A stretch of 64,000 nt of DNA from NCBI GenBank assembly GCA_944320745.1, contig CALUIN010000002.1:1-64000 (forward strand). Direction: 5' to 3'. Positions 35,601 to 43,409 of the stretch are shown here, piece after piece. Origin of the DNA: an uncultured Alloprevotella sp. (GTDB taxonomy: Bacteria > Bacteroidota > Bacteroidia > Bacteroidales > Bacteroidaceae). Made by a program: the position numbers and the translations under genes. Below the pieces are notes generated by a model. The model saw only the letters and a list, made by a program, of their open reading frames with translations, was not told where the DNA came from and did not search any database. Within the stretch, counting starts at the first letter, position 1. The number at the start of each line of letters is the position of its first letter.

Positions 35601-36090
35601 TCCCGCCCTCGACGAGGTGGACGGACCGCGTCGAGATGGCTTTCCCGGACGCTATGCGCTGTGCCACCGCGGACGGGTAGCTCACGATGAAGACGCGGCG
35701 GCCGGCCGACGCACTGCCGGCTCGTGAGGGCGCAGTCAGTTGCGCGAGGCGGTTCAGCGCTTCCGTCCGCAGAATTTCGTTGGCAGCGTCGCGCTGTGCG
35801 TATTTTACGGCTCTGCGGTATGTGGACGGGAAGAAGAGCACCTCGTCCTCGCCGAGCAGTTGTACGAGGTCGTGATAGAAATAGCCGGCTTCCTCCTCAT
35901 CGTTGAGGAGAAAAAGGAAGGGACGGTTGAGCCTGGACCGCTGCGTTAGTGCCGCAAACACGACAGGAGCAGCCGAGGCGCGGAGCCCTCCGCAGAATAC
36001 GGTGCCGGTGCTTTCTCGTTCCAGGATGCTGCCCAATCCGGCCACTTGCGGGTGGCCGGCGTATAAGGGCAATATGTCTTTCAGTTCCAT
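32644..36090 (-). CDS. mfd: transcription-repair coupling factor
   Basis: A 1148-residue ATP-dependent translocase that pushes stalled RNA polymerase off lesions and recruits UvrA. ATG 36090 (MELKDILPLY) was preferred over an upstream start. In order: UvrB-like N-terminal module, RNA-polymerase-interacting domain (FEPGDYVVHVDHGVGRFAGL), SF2 helicase motor with Walker A GDVGFGKTE and DEEQ box (IIDEEQKFGV), motif VI QMRGRVGRG, and C-terminal autoinhibitory D7. The length is typical. It lies 78 bases after the PpiD-like gene; a short inverted repeat in that gap (36116-36134) is too weak to call a terminator. Confidence 0.97.
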   Translation of the reverse strand: MELKDILPLYAGHPQVAGLGSILERESTGTVFCGGLRASAAPVVFAALTQRSRLNRPFLFLLNDEEEAGYFYHDLVQLLGEDEVLFFPSTYRRAVKYAQRDAANEILRTEALNRLAQLTAPSRAGSASAGRRVFIVSYPSAVAQRIASGKAISTRSVHLVEGGTFDLTELGSHLHELGFKRRDYVYEPGEYAVRGSILDVYSFSSEYPYRVDFFGDEIDSIRTFEVQTQLSRDRLREASIVPDLQTADGDLMPFPSCLPADTCLVVRDIAFIQDAVERIYQEGFSRQAVAEREATSEMEAAEQLERLNRESMLVKGEQLIRGLAPLQRVDIGPRPIGTPGATLHFDITPQPLYHKKFELVRNSFTDLLAAGYRLYILADSPKQNERLRNILDETGGGCPFQAVNHTLHEGFTDNDLHLCLFTDHQIFDRFHKYSLRSDHARDAKMALSLKELMQFEPGDYVVHVDHGVGRFAGLVRVAGADGSSQEMIKLTFQNDDVVFVSIHSLHKVSKYKGKEGEPPRLSRLGTGAWEKLKDRTKKKIKDIARDLIRLYARRKEEKGFAFSPDTFLQHELEAGFAYEDTPDQLRVTREVKADMESQRPMDRLVCGDVGFGKTEIAVRAALKATCDNKQVAVLVPTTVLALQHYKTFAKRLKDFPIRVDYLSRARTPQQTQAVLKDLAEGNINILIGTHKLIGKNVHFKDLGLLIIDEEQKFGVAVKEKLRQLKVNIDTLTLSATPIPRTLQFSLMGARDFSVIQTPPPNRYPILTEIHTFSYEIIAEAVNFEMSRNGQVYIVTHRVAALPHLAELVRKYVPDARVAIGHGQMPPAELEKVILDFVNYDYDVLISTTIVENGIDIPNANTIIIDNAHHFGLADLHQMRGRVGRGGRKAFCYLLAPPLAQLPDDSRRRLQAIENFSDLGSGIHIAMQDLDIRGAGNLLGAEQSGFIADLGYETYQKILAQAVAELKNDEFAELFADAPDQGARLSGEDFVDDCSIDCDLHAFLPEDYVPGSSERMLLYRELDGLTTDEQLQQFRQRLVDRFGPVPPEGEELLLISPLRRLGRRAGAERLALKQGRLTLYFVSRLDSPFYSSAAFGNILAYAAAHYRTCQLRQDHDKRRMIVGNVKSVAAAVQLLQDMLQPAPAAAAQA

Positions 36091-36168
36091 GAGTAGTGTG
36101 CGGAAAATAACAGAGCCGCCCACCTGTAGGGCGGACGGCTCGAATGTAAAGAGGGAATATCCGAAGGT

Positions 36169-38430
36169 TTAGAACCGGTAGCGGTTGTCCACCATCTTGA
36201 GTTTTTGCTGCAACGCATCCATGATGTTGGTGTTCTGCCCGAAGATCTGGCTCATCTTGCGGTATTCCTGTTCCAGCATGGCGCTGGCGGGATTGAACGT
36301 GGCGTTGCCCGCCTTCTTGTCCACTACCTGAACGAAGTAGACGCCGTTCACGCCCTTGACGCAGCCCGTAGTCTTGCCTTTTGCGGTCCGTTCCACGGCG
36401 CCGGCCACGGCAGGCTCGTAGGAAGCGAAGTAAGCCATGTTCACCTCGGGCTGGCTGGATGCCTCTGCGCCTTTCACGCTCTTGGCCTGGTCAATGCTCT
36501 TGACGTTTTTCATCTGAGCTATGATTTTCTCGGCTTTTTTGTCCTGCATGACGAGGGCTTCCAACTGGCGCTTTACGTTGGGGGAATTCCATTCCAGGTA
36601 CTTGCCTTCATTGATGCCCGTTACGCAGAGCACCAGCAGCTGGTCGTTCTCCTGTCCGCATTCGTAGACTTGCGAGATCTGTCCCGGTTCGGCTTCGTCG
36701 AATGCCCAGGTGAAGGCGTTCTTTGCACCTTCTCCGCCAATGGCCAGACGGGCGTTCGTCGCGTCGGATGCGGTGAAGTTAGGCATTTCCATCAGTGTGT
36801 AGCCGCTCTTGTTGGCGTTCTTCTCCAGGGCGTCCACGCTCTTGTTCTTTGCCAGGAACTCGAAGAGTGCGCGGCGCTTGCCGTTATAGGTCTCCTGCGA
36901 GAAGGTGATGGGATACTTCACTACGGCGATGTTATACTTTACGGACGGAGCCTTGGTGGCAAGTACCTGCGTAACCACGTAGATGGGCTGGCCCGTCTGC
37001 TGGTTGGGGACGGTGTAGTAGGCGATGGTGCCTACAGGCATCTGGCAGATATCTGTGTAGGAAGCGGCCGTGCTGTCAGTCTGAGCCTTGAGGTCAACAT
37101 AGTAGCGGGTAGCATTCCACGTTGTGTCTCCCTTGAGGCCGTATTTCTGCGTCATGTCGGTGTGCTGGGCAGCCAGACTGCTCAGGCTCTTACCGCTCTT
37201 GACGGCGTTGATGAGGCTGTCGGCCAGGGTCTGGCTTTCCACGGCAAACTGGCAAATCTGCATGGAGTCGGGGCTGGTCTTCGTGCCGACGAGCTTTATG
37301 GTCGAGATGTACTGGATGCCGTCGCGGCCTTTGGGCTCAACGGTGGTGGCCGTTACTTGTCCTACGCTCATCGAGTCTACGGCAGCGGCTACGTCCTCCA
37401 AGCCGTTCTGCGTGTAGAGGTCCTTAGGCAGGTATACGTTCATGTAGTTGGCCACGGTCTTCGAGGTTTTCATGATGCCTTCCACGGCTTCTGCCGTCGT
37501 GGCCTTGCGCAGGGTGTCCTCCAGTGTTTTCACTTGCTTGAAGATATTGTCCTGGTCGCTGGCGCTCGCGGTGACGGTCACGTTGATGGCCTTCAGGTCG
37601 CGCGAAGGGGCGTAGATGCGGAACATCTCCTTGCATTCTTCATATTTTTTCTGCAGGTCGGCGTCTGTGATTTTGATTTCCTTGTCGGCTATGGTGCTGT
37701 AGGGGACGGTGACCATCTCCAGGTTGTACACCGTGTTGTTTTCGTCGAAGTCCATCTTGGCCGTCACGGTGTTGCTTGTGACACCGGCCTGGAGCACGGC
37801 CATGTACTTGTTCATGAGCAGCTCTTGGGGAATCTGGCTCTCGCAGTAGAGGCAGGCGTTCTTCAGGTTCATATACATCTCGGCGGCCTCAGGGTTCTGC
37901 TTTTGCAGCTGGCTGATCTGCTGGTCGGCCGACTTCAGGAATTGCTTGTAGGCCTCGACAGAGGGCTGCCCCATGTAGTTGGCCATGAGGAGCATGATTT
38001 TCTGTGCGTAGCTGACCTGGGACATGTTGATTTGTCCGTACTGCATCATCTGCACGATCTGTTGCAGCTGCTGCTGGGTGACGCTGGTCAGCGCCTGCTG
38101 CACGTCCTCCTTCGTGACGATGAGGCCCAGTTGCTTGGCTTCCTTGGAAATGGCCTGGTTCTGTACGAATCTGTTCCATACGCTCAGGCGGATGTTGTTC
38201 TTCTCCTCTTCCGAGATGGATCCCAGAAGCAGGGTTTCCAGGTTTTCCTCGTTGCGGACCTGCGTTTCGAAGTCCTCGTAAGTCAGTTCCTTACCGTTGA
38301 CCTCACCTTCTACGTTCGGGCGTGAGCACGAATTGAAGTCGGTCAGGGTAATGATGAAGAGCAAAAGGGCGCCGCCGATGACGGACATCAGCAGGGCCGG
38401 TTTGTTTCTTAGGGTTTGTAATGCTGCCAT
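36169..38430 (-). CDS. PpiD/SurA-like periplasmic folding factor (peptidylprolyl isomerase)
   Basis: A 753-residue protein with an N-terminal membrane anchor (LLMSVIGGALLLFIITL, residues 13-29), a SurA-N-type chaperone domain (KELTYEDFETQVR onward), and a long periplasmic body containing parvulin-like segments. This is the Bacteroidetes PpiD layout, a chaperone near the Sec translocon that helps outer-membrane and secreted proteins fold. Classical catalytic parvulin residues are hard to place by eye, so isomerase activity is uncertain. Promoter at 38500-38507; mfd follows after 78 bases. Confidence 0.87.
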   Translation of the reverse strand: MAALQTLRNKPALLMSVIGGALLLFIITLTDFNSCSRPNVEGEVNGKELTYEDFETQVRNEENLETLLLGSISEEEKNNIRLSVWNRFVQNQAISKEAKQLGLIVTKEDVQQALTSVTQQQLQQIVQMMQYGQINMSQVSYAQKIMLLMANYMGQPSVEAYKQFLKSADQQISQLQKQNPEAAEMYMNLKNACLYCESQIPQELLMNKYMAVLQAGVTSNTVTAKMDFDENNTVYNLEMVTVPYSTIADKEIKITDADLQKKYEECKEMFRIYAPSRDLKAINVTVTASASDQDNIFKQVKTLEDTLRKATTAEAVEGIMKTSKTVANYMNVYLPKDLYTQNGLEDVAAAVDSMSVGQVTATTVEPKGRDGIQYISTIKLVGTKTSPDSMQICQFAVESQTLADSLINAVKSGKSLSSLAAQHTDMTQKYGLKGDTTWNATRYYVDLKAQTDSTAASYTDICQMPVGTIAYYTVPNQQTGQPIYVVTQVLATKAPSVKYNIAVVKYPITFSQETYNGKRRALFEFLAKNKSVDALEKNANKSGYTLMEMPNFTASDATNARLAIGGEGAKNAFTWAFDEAEPGQISQVYECGQENDQLLVLCVTGINEGKYLEWNSPNVKRQLEALVMQDKKAEKIIAQMKNVKSIDQAKSVKGAEASSQPEVNMAYFASYEPAVAGAVERTAKGKTTGCVKGVNGVYFVQVVDKKAGNATFNPASAMLEQEYRKMSQIFGQNTNIMDALQQKLKMVDNRYRF

Positions 38431-38499
38431 TATTGATTATGATTTTTATTTGTTTTTGGCTGATTGGGGCACTCTTGCGAGGGTTTCCCGAGTGCCGCG

Positions 38500-38507
38500 C
38501 AAAGTTA
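38500..38507 (-). promoter_or_regulatory. -7 box of the PpiD-like gene
   Basis: The minus strand reads TAACTTTG, an exact TAnnTTTG match, 69 bases before the ATG. Confidence 0.7.
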
Positions 38508-38540
38508 TAAAAAAAGATAATACGGGCCGAACTTTTCCCG

Positions 38541-39209
38541 CTAATTTTCCCCGGGCGCGCCGGTCGCTTTGCTGCGTTCCCTCATCGGAGGGCGCTGTGG
38601 CGGTGCGGCGGTCGTGTCGGCGGCGGCTGCGGTGTCTGTCGGTGTGGCCGTTTCTGTTTCTTCGTGCGGCATGGGCATGTAGCCGCTGGTCTGCTTGATG
38701 TGGTACTCCGTCATTCGTTCGTTCGACACGAACCAGTTGCCTTCAATCTCCCGGTCGGGCGTGACGATGTGCATGTATTTGTTGGAGTAGAGCTGGTGCC
38801 GGCCCATGTCCCAGAAGAGTTCTTCGGTGCTGAAGGTCGTGCCGTTCTCCATGTTTTTGATGAAGACGCGGCCGCGCAGTTCCCAGAGGTTCTGGTTGTA
38901 GCAGTAGGCTGTGTCCGCCGTGATGTACAGGTTTACGCGGAAGTAGTCATCATAGCGCTCCAGAAATATGCCTTTGGGGAACACCTGGCGGGGCGGCCGG
39001 GTCTTGTCGTAGACCTGCCATTCTTCGGCTACGATCTTGTAGCGCACGTAGCCGGAGTCGGAAATCAGTTTCGATACGCCGCGGGTCACCATCACGGCCG
39101 TCGAGTCGCGGTTCTTCAGCGCCGCGCCCATGGGCGGCGGGTCGCTGCCGCAGGAGGCCAGCGCCAGTCCCGCGAGGAGCGGGAGCAACAGTTTTATTCC
39201 ACTTTCCAT
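38541..39209 (-). CDS. lptC: LPS transport protein LptC
   Basis: A 222-residue lipoprotein-like LptC, which passes lipopolysaccharide from LptBFG to LptA across the periplasm. The lipobox LASC puts lipidation at Cys20, typical of Bacteroidetes where LptC is a lipoprotein rather than a bitopic protein. The beta-jellyroll runs from SKLISDSGYVRYKI to TPDREIEGNWFVS. A Thr/Ala-rich tail of about 45 residues follows. The start overlaps the barrel gene end by 16 bases, so the two are co-translated. Confidence 0.9.
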   Translation of the reverse strand: MESGIKLLLPLLAGLALASCGSDPPPMGAALKNRDSTAVMVTRGVSKLISDSGYVRYKIVAEEWQVYDKTRPPRQVFPKGIFLERYDDYFRVNLYITADTAYCYNQNLWELRGRVFIKNMENGTTFSTEELFWDMGRHQLYSNKYMHIVTPDREIEGNWFVSNERMTEYHIKQTSGYMPMPHEETETATPTDTAAAADTTAAPPQRPPMRERSKATGAPGEN

Positions 39210-40561
39210 TTCATGAACCAGCGTTCGTTGAACGAGAGACCTATGCTGATGCGCAGGTAGTTCTCCGTAATCATGCCGGCCACCTGGGGCTTCACGCGTT
39301 CGTACTGTGCCGAGATGTTGAGCAGCGAGCGGTTGTTATAGAAGTTGATGATGGGGAGCGCCACGCCGAGGCTCACCTGATAGTCGCGCGGGCCGTCCAG
39401 TCCGTTCACGCGGGTGTAGGGGCTGGTGTAGGCGAATCCGGCGCGGTAGCGTATGCGGTCTCGCCAGCGCAGGCCGGTCGGGTCGTGCACGTACTCCATG
39501 CCGACGACGATGCGGTGCATGTCCGTATAGGCTCCCTTGACGCCGGCGTAGGACGGTGTGCCGCCGGGGGTGTTACCCAGAAGCTGTGGCGACTGCACGT
39601 CCTGCCATTTTTGCAGGGTGTAGTCCGCGCCCACGCGCAGCTGGTTCTTGTGCGTCCAGGCCAGGCCCACGCCAAAGCTGTGGGGCAGGCCGTAGGCGTC
39701 GTGCGCCACAAGCGTGTCGCCGCTCACCGTGTTGTTGCTGATGAGCTGGTCATAGTAGAGGCCGTTCGACTTGATGTCGTGCCCCAGGCCGTAGGTCAGA
39801 CCCAGCGTCAGCCAGTCCGCCTTTCCCAGGCGTTGCTCGTATTGCAGGCCGAAGTCAATCTTGTACGTACGGATGTCCGCCGTGTACTGCCGGCGGCGCG
39901 AGGCGATGCTGGCGTCGCTGAAAGAGGCCATGATCGTATGCGTCATGTCGCCCCAGAGGTAGCCGGCGTTCACGCCGACGGAGAGCGGCTTGAACGGGCG
40001 CCAGCCCACGCCTGCGTACACTTCGTGCAGGCCGCCGTCGCCCGAGTACGACTCTGTCTGGACTATTTCACCCGTGCTTTCCACCAGGGTCTCGCTGTTG
40101 CTCATGCTGTACCCGATGGTGCTGAAGGGGAGCAGTCCGAGCGAGATGCCCAGGTTTTCCGTGGCGCGGAAGCCCATGGTCAGATAGTCGAACGACGTGT
40201 TGCGCGCGTTGATTTTCCGGCCGTTCGCGTCCAGGTTGGCGTTTTGCAGGGAGAAGCCTGCGTCGAAGAGGAAGGACAGGGAGTCAATGGCCGAGTAGGA
40301 CGCCGGGTTCTTGCTGTTCAGCTCGCTGCCGTTGCGCATACCGTAGGACAGGCCCGACATAGCTTTGTTGAAGCCTTGTCCGCCGTCGCTGAGCAGGCCG
40401 AATCCATAGCGGGAGTAGGGCGAGTTGCTGCCGTTGGTCTGCGCCAGGGCTTCGCCTGTCCCGATGGCGAAGGCGGCTGCCAGCAGCAGGCTCTGCCCTG
40501 CGCGGGCTGCTCCGCGGCGCCACCGCGCAGGTCCGTATGGTTCTTTTTTCAGGATATTCAT
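39194..40561 (-). CDS. outer-membrane beta-barrel protein (OmpP1/FadL-like)
   Basis: A 455-residue outer-membrane protein. A signal peptide (about 1-40, ending GEALAQ) is followed by NSPYSRYGFGLL, a hallmark of a Bacteroidetes barrel family usually located beside coaX and lptC. The body has many amphipathic strands (LGISLGLLPFSTIGYSMS, WLTLGLTYGLGHDI), consistent with a FadL-like channel, but no substrate can be named. ATG 40561 was chosen; a start at 40582 is also open. It lies 57 bases after coaX on the same strand and overlaps lptC, forming a coaX-barrel-lptC operon. Confidence 0.85.
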   Translation of the reverse strand: MNILKKEPYGPARWRRGAARAGQSLLLAAAFAIGTGEALAQTNGSNSPYSRYGFGLLSDGGQGFNKAMSGLSYGMRNGSELNSKNPASYSAIDSLSFLFDAGFSLQNANLDANGRKINARNTSFDYLTMGFRATENLGISLGLLPFSTIGYSMSNSETLVESTGEIVQTESYSGDGGLHEVYAGVGWRPFKPLSVGVNAGYLWGDMTHTIMASFSDASIASRRRQYTADIRTYKIDFGLQYEQRLGKADWLTLGLTYGLGHDIKSNGLYYDQLISNNTVSGDTLVAHDAYGLPHSFGVGLAWTHKNQLRVGADYTLQKWQDVQSPQLLGNTPGGTPSYAGVKGAYTDMHRIVVGMEYVHDPTGLRWRDRIRYRAGFAYTSPYTRVNGLDGPRDYQVSLGVALPIINFYNNRSLLNISAQYERVKPQVAGMITENYLRISIGLSFNERWFMKWKVE

Positions 40562-40618
40562 ATAGAGGAGGTTTGATGACAAAGTTCAGTTGCGGCGCGG
40601 CGCGCGCGGGGTGTGGCT

Positions 40619-41338
40619 TCAGACTTCGCGCAGCAGGCGGTTCAGTCCCCGCGCCACGAGGTGGCTGTCGGTGAGCAGATTCTGGCGCACGGCTTCGCTG
40701 AAGGCGAAGCGGTCGCCACCGGTGAGGAAAATGCGCAGGTTGGGGTAGCGCTTCTGCCAGTGGCGGATGCAGCCCTGCAGCTCGTACCCGATGCCGCGCA
40801 CCACGCCGGCGCGTATGGCCGTCAGCGTGTCGTAGCCCAAGTCCGGGGTGGGGCCGTCCGCGTCTACGCGCGGCAGGAGGGCCGTGCGGCAGTGGAGCGC
40901 CTCGAGCCGCATTTCCACGCCCGGAGAAATGTTGCCGCCCAGATAGTTTCCGGCTGCGTCCACCAGGTCATACGTGATGCACGTCCCGGCATCGATGACC
41001 AGTAGATCGGTCTTCGGCTGCAAGGTCACGGCGCCTACCACGGCGGCCAGACGGTCGGCACCCAGCGTTTCGGGCGTATGGTAGCACACTTTGACCGGTG
41101 CGGGCGTGGTGCCCGTTACGCGGAGGACGGGGCAGTCCAGTTTGTGCAGGACAGCTTCGACGCCTTCCTGCCGCCCTGCTACGGAGCAAAAAGCACAACG
41201 CTCCGGCTGGAAGCGGCGCGCCGCTTCCAGCAGGTGTGAGGGGATGTCGTCCTCGAAGCGCTCTTCGCTGACCAGGCGGTCGCCGTCGAAGGCGGCCACT
41301 TTCGCGCGAGTATTGCCAATGTCTATGGTCAGGTTCAT
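40619..41338 (-). CDS. coaX: type III pantothenate kinase
   Basis: A 239-residue kinase for the first step of CoA synthesis. Type III motifs are present: DIGNTRAK (phosphate 1), LGADRLAAVVGA, and IDAGTCITYDLV. ATG 41338 was chosen because the family starts with LTIDIGNT. First gene of the coaX-barrel-lptC transcript, promoter at 41389-41396. Confidence 0.95.
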   Translation of the reverse strand: MNLTIDIGNTRAKVAAFDGDRLVSEERFEDDIPSHLLEAARRFQPERCAFCSVAGRQEGVEAVLHKLDCPVLRVTGTTPAPVKVCYHTPETLGADRLAAVVGAVTLQPKTDLLVIDAGTCITYDLVDAAGNYLGGNISPGVEMRLEALHCRTALLPRVDADGPTPDLGYDTLTAIRAGVVRGIGYELQGCIRHWQKRYPNLRIFLTGGDRFAFSEAVRQNLLTDSHLVARGLNRLLREV

Positions 41339-41388
41339 GTGCAGCGTTGGGGAAGTTTTTTCTTGCCGCGGTGCGTGCAAACTGTCTG

Positions 41389-41396
41389 CAAAGTTA
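41389..41396 (-). promoter_or_regulatory. -7 box of the coaX operon
   Basis: The minus strand reads TAACTTTG, an exact TAnnTTTG match, 50 bases before the coaX ATG. Confidence 0.7.
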
Positions 41397-41490
41397 GTGT
41401 ATGGCAGCTGAAAGGCAAAATCTTAAGCCTTTTTTTTGATTTCGGAGGGTTGCGGGGCGTCTTCCCAGGCCGCCGGACAGGCTCTCCGGT

Positions 41491-41553
41491 CACGGGGATA
41501 GGACCCGTCGCGACGGGGCTTAGGCGCGTGGCCACGGGGATAGGCCCCGTGGC
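41491..41553. repeat. 21-bp tandem repeat, locus E
   Basis: Three units in exact register begin at 41491, 41512 and 41533, in the order GATAGG type, CTTAGG type, GATAGG type. The third unit, CCACGGGGATAGGCCCCGTGG with its flank, folds as an 8-bp hairpin. The locus lies between coaX and the end of the membrane-anchored barrel gene; on the minus strand it is the first structured sequence after that gene's stop and could act as its terminator. The gap otherwise holds the coaX promoter only. Confidence 0.9.
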
Positions 41554-41588
41554 CGGCGGGACGGAGGGGCTGCAGCCGTCCCAGAGAG

Positions 41589-42866
41589 TCAGCGCAGTTT
41601 CCACCGCAGTCCGGCCTGCAGGCTGAAGCGGAGCGGGTTGTCGTGGTAGGGGGTGGGGAGCGAGCTGCCGTCGGGCAGGGCGTAGGTGGCGCCCGGCTCG
41701 AGGAAAAGGCCGGTGCGGCGACCCAGCCGCAGTTCGGCGCCGGCGGCGACGGTGAACGAGCCCTGCCACAGGCCGCGGCCGTCGTGCGCCGTAGTGGAGG
41801 CTGGTGCCGGGCTGTCCTCCACGCGGAAGTCCGTCTCCTGGCGTGCGCCCACGCACAGGGCGATGCGGGCCTCGGCGCTGGCGTAGAAGTGGGCGAACGG
41901 GGTGCGCGCGAACGTGAAGGCGATGCGGAGGGGCACACCTATATAATGTAGTCGCTGGCGCGTGTGGTAGAAGGCGTATGTGCTGCCGCCTTCCACGTCG
42001 GTCGTGAGGCGCGTGTAGCTGATGCCGGTCCCGAGGGTCAGTCTCCCTGTCAGGGGGAAGTCTATCCCGGCAGTGAACTGCAGAGGCAGGCGGTGGCGGA
42101 TGCGGCTGGCTGTGGGGCGGCGCAGGTTCTCGCCTACGACGGGGTTCACCGTGGGCTGTTCGTCCGCGGACGCACTGCCTGCCGCCAGCAATCCGTCCGG
42201 GGCGGACAGGTAGCCGGGCCGGCGCAGACCTGCCGCAGGCCCGCTTTCGACGGCCAGGGTGAACCGTGGCGGCGCGGCGGGCGGCACTGCCGGCTCTGGG
42301 ATGGCCGGGGCCTTGCGCACGGCGGCTTTCCTTCTCGCGGCAACGGTGTGCGGCTGCGGCGCGGGAGCGGGCACGGCGTCGCGCGCGGCGGTGCTGTCGG
42401 CCGCGGCGGACGGGGCGGCGAATGCCATTAAGGCTATGGCCGGAGCGGGGGTGTCGGCCGGCGCGCCGTCTGCGTCGGCGGGGCGGGGCAGGACGGCAGG
42501 GGCAAAGCGGACGGGGGCCTCCAGGCGCGACGTGCCGCCGGCACGGGCGGAGGCTGTGGCGGCACGTCCGCCGGCGGCTGGCTGTCGGAGCGTGGCGGCG
42601 GGGCGCCGGTGCATGGCCGGTGCGGATGCTTCCTGTGCCCCTTCCCCGTCGTTCCGCGGCGGCAGGACGAGGAGCAGCAGGGCCGCTGCTGCCGCCGCGG
42701 CCGGCAGGGCGAGGAGGTAGCGCCGGCGACGGACCTTCCGCGGACGTGCAGCCTCGCTCTCCGGCAGCATGCGGCTGAGCCGTTGCCAGCCGTCCGGCGG
42801 CAGCGGGTCTTTCCATCCGCGCACCTGGTCGCGCAGGCGTTTTTCCCATTCGTCGAGCTCCTTCAT
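41589..42866 (-). CDS. membrane-anchored putative anti-sigma protein with C-terminal beta-barrel domain
   Basis: A 425-residue protein translated from an ATG that overlaps the sigma factor stop by four bases (ATGA), a hallmark of sigma/anti-sigma pairs. Residues 1-48 are a charged cytoplasmic part (KELDEWEKRLRDQVRGW), residues 50-69 one transmembrane helix, residues 70-240 a low-complexity Ala/Pro region. The last 180 residues (LQFTAGIDFPLTGRLTLGTGISY to FSLQAGLRWKLR) match the outer-membrane beta-barrel pattern with a final aromatic-rich strand. An inner-membrane anchor and an outer-membrane barrel in one chain is unusual. It may sense envelope state for the sigma factor; this is inference. 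Confidence 0.78.
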   Translation of the reverse strand: MKELDEWEKRLRDQVRGWKDPLPPDGWQRLSRMLPESEAARPRKVRRRRYLLALPAAAAAAALLLLVLPPRNDGEGAQEASAPAMHRRPAATLRQPAAGGRAATASARAGGTSRLEAPVRFAPAVLPRPADADGAPADTPAPAIALMAFAAPSAAADSTAARDAVPAPAPQPHTVAARRKAAVRKAPAIPEPAVPPAAPPRFTLAVESGPAAGLRRPGYLSAPDGLLAAGSASADEQPTVNPVVGENLRRPTASRIRHRLPLQFTAGIDFPLTGRLTLGTGISYTRLTTDVEGGSTYAFYHTRQRLHYIGVPLRIAFTFARTPFAHFYASAEARIALCVGARQETDFRVEDSPAPASTTAHDGRGLWQGSFTVAAGAELRLGRRTGLFLEPGATYALPDGSSLPTPYHDNPLRFSLQAGLRWKLR

Positions 42867-43402
42867 GCGTCGTGAGTTTTCAGGTAATCGGTGATGCGTT
42901 TCTTGAGTAAGGCCTTCGCCCTCAGATATTGCGAGGCCGAGGTGCTCTCTTTGATGTGGAGCAGCGCGGCAATCTCGCGGTGGCTGCGGCCTTCGATGAG
43001 GTAGAGGTTGAGCACGGTGCGGTAGCCGGGAGGCAGTTCGCCGATGAGGCGCACGACAGCCTCGGCCGGCACGTCGGCAGGCGGCGGGTCGTCGGGGACA
43101 TCGGGCACTTCGCCGGTGTCGGTGAAGGCGAGGCGGCGCCGTTGTTGCAGGTAGTCCACGGCCCGATTGGCAAACACCCGGCACAGCCAGGCGCTCAGCG
43201 AGCCGTCACCGCGGTAGCCGAAGGTGGCGATGGCCGAGAACACGAAGAGGAAGCCGTCGTGGAGCAGGTCCTCGGCTTCTTCGCGGTTGCCGGTGTAGCG
43301 GCGGCAAAGCGCCAGCAACCGCCCGCCGTAACGCTCGTAGAGCGCCCGGCGGGCGGCGTTGTCGCCGCGCTGGCAGCCTTCGGCTATCTCGCGTTCCGTC
43401 AT
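42863..43402 (-). CDS. ECF-type RNA polymerase sigma factor
   Basis: A 179-residue sigma-70 family factor with region 2 (AEDLLHDGFLFVFSAIATFGYRGDGS and AWLCRVFANRAVDYLQ, residues 40-90) and region 4 (ELPPGYRTVLNLYLIEGRSHREIAALLHIKESTSASQYLRAK, about 120-165). It lacks region 3, as ECF factors do. It lies between the NigD-like gene (8 bases upstream) and the putative anti-sigma gene (4-base overlap), so all three are one transcript. Target promoters are unknown. Confidence 0.93.
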   Translation of the reverse strand: MTEREIAEGCQRGDNAARRALYERYGGRLLALCRRYTGNREEAEDLLHDGFLFVFSAIATFGYRGDGSLSAWLCRVFANRAVDYLQQRRRLAFTDTGEVPDVPDDPPPADVPAEAVVRLIGELPPGYRTVLNLYLIEGRSHREIAALLHIKESTSASQYLRAKALLKKRITDYLKTHDA

Positions 43403-43409
43403 GCGGCTG

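Noticed and set aside
36116-36134. Inverted repeat CCGCCC/GGGCGG between the PpiD-like gene and mfd as a terminator
   Set aside because: Only six base pairs without a T-run in the relevant direction.
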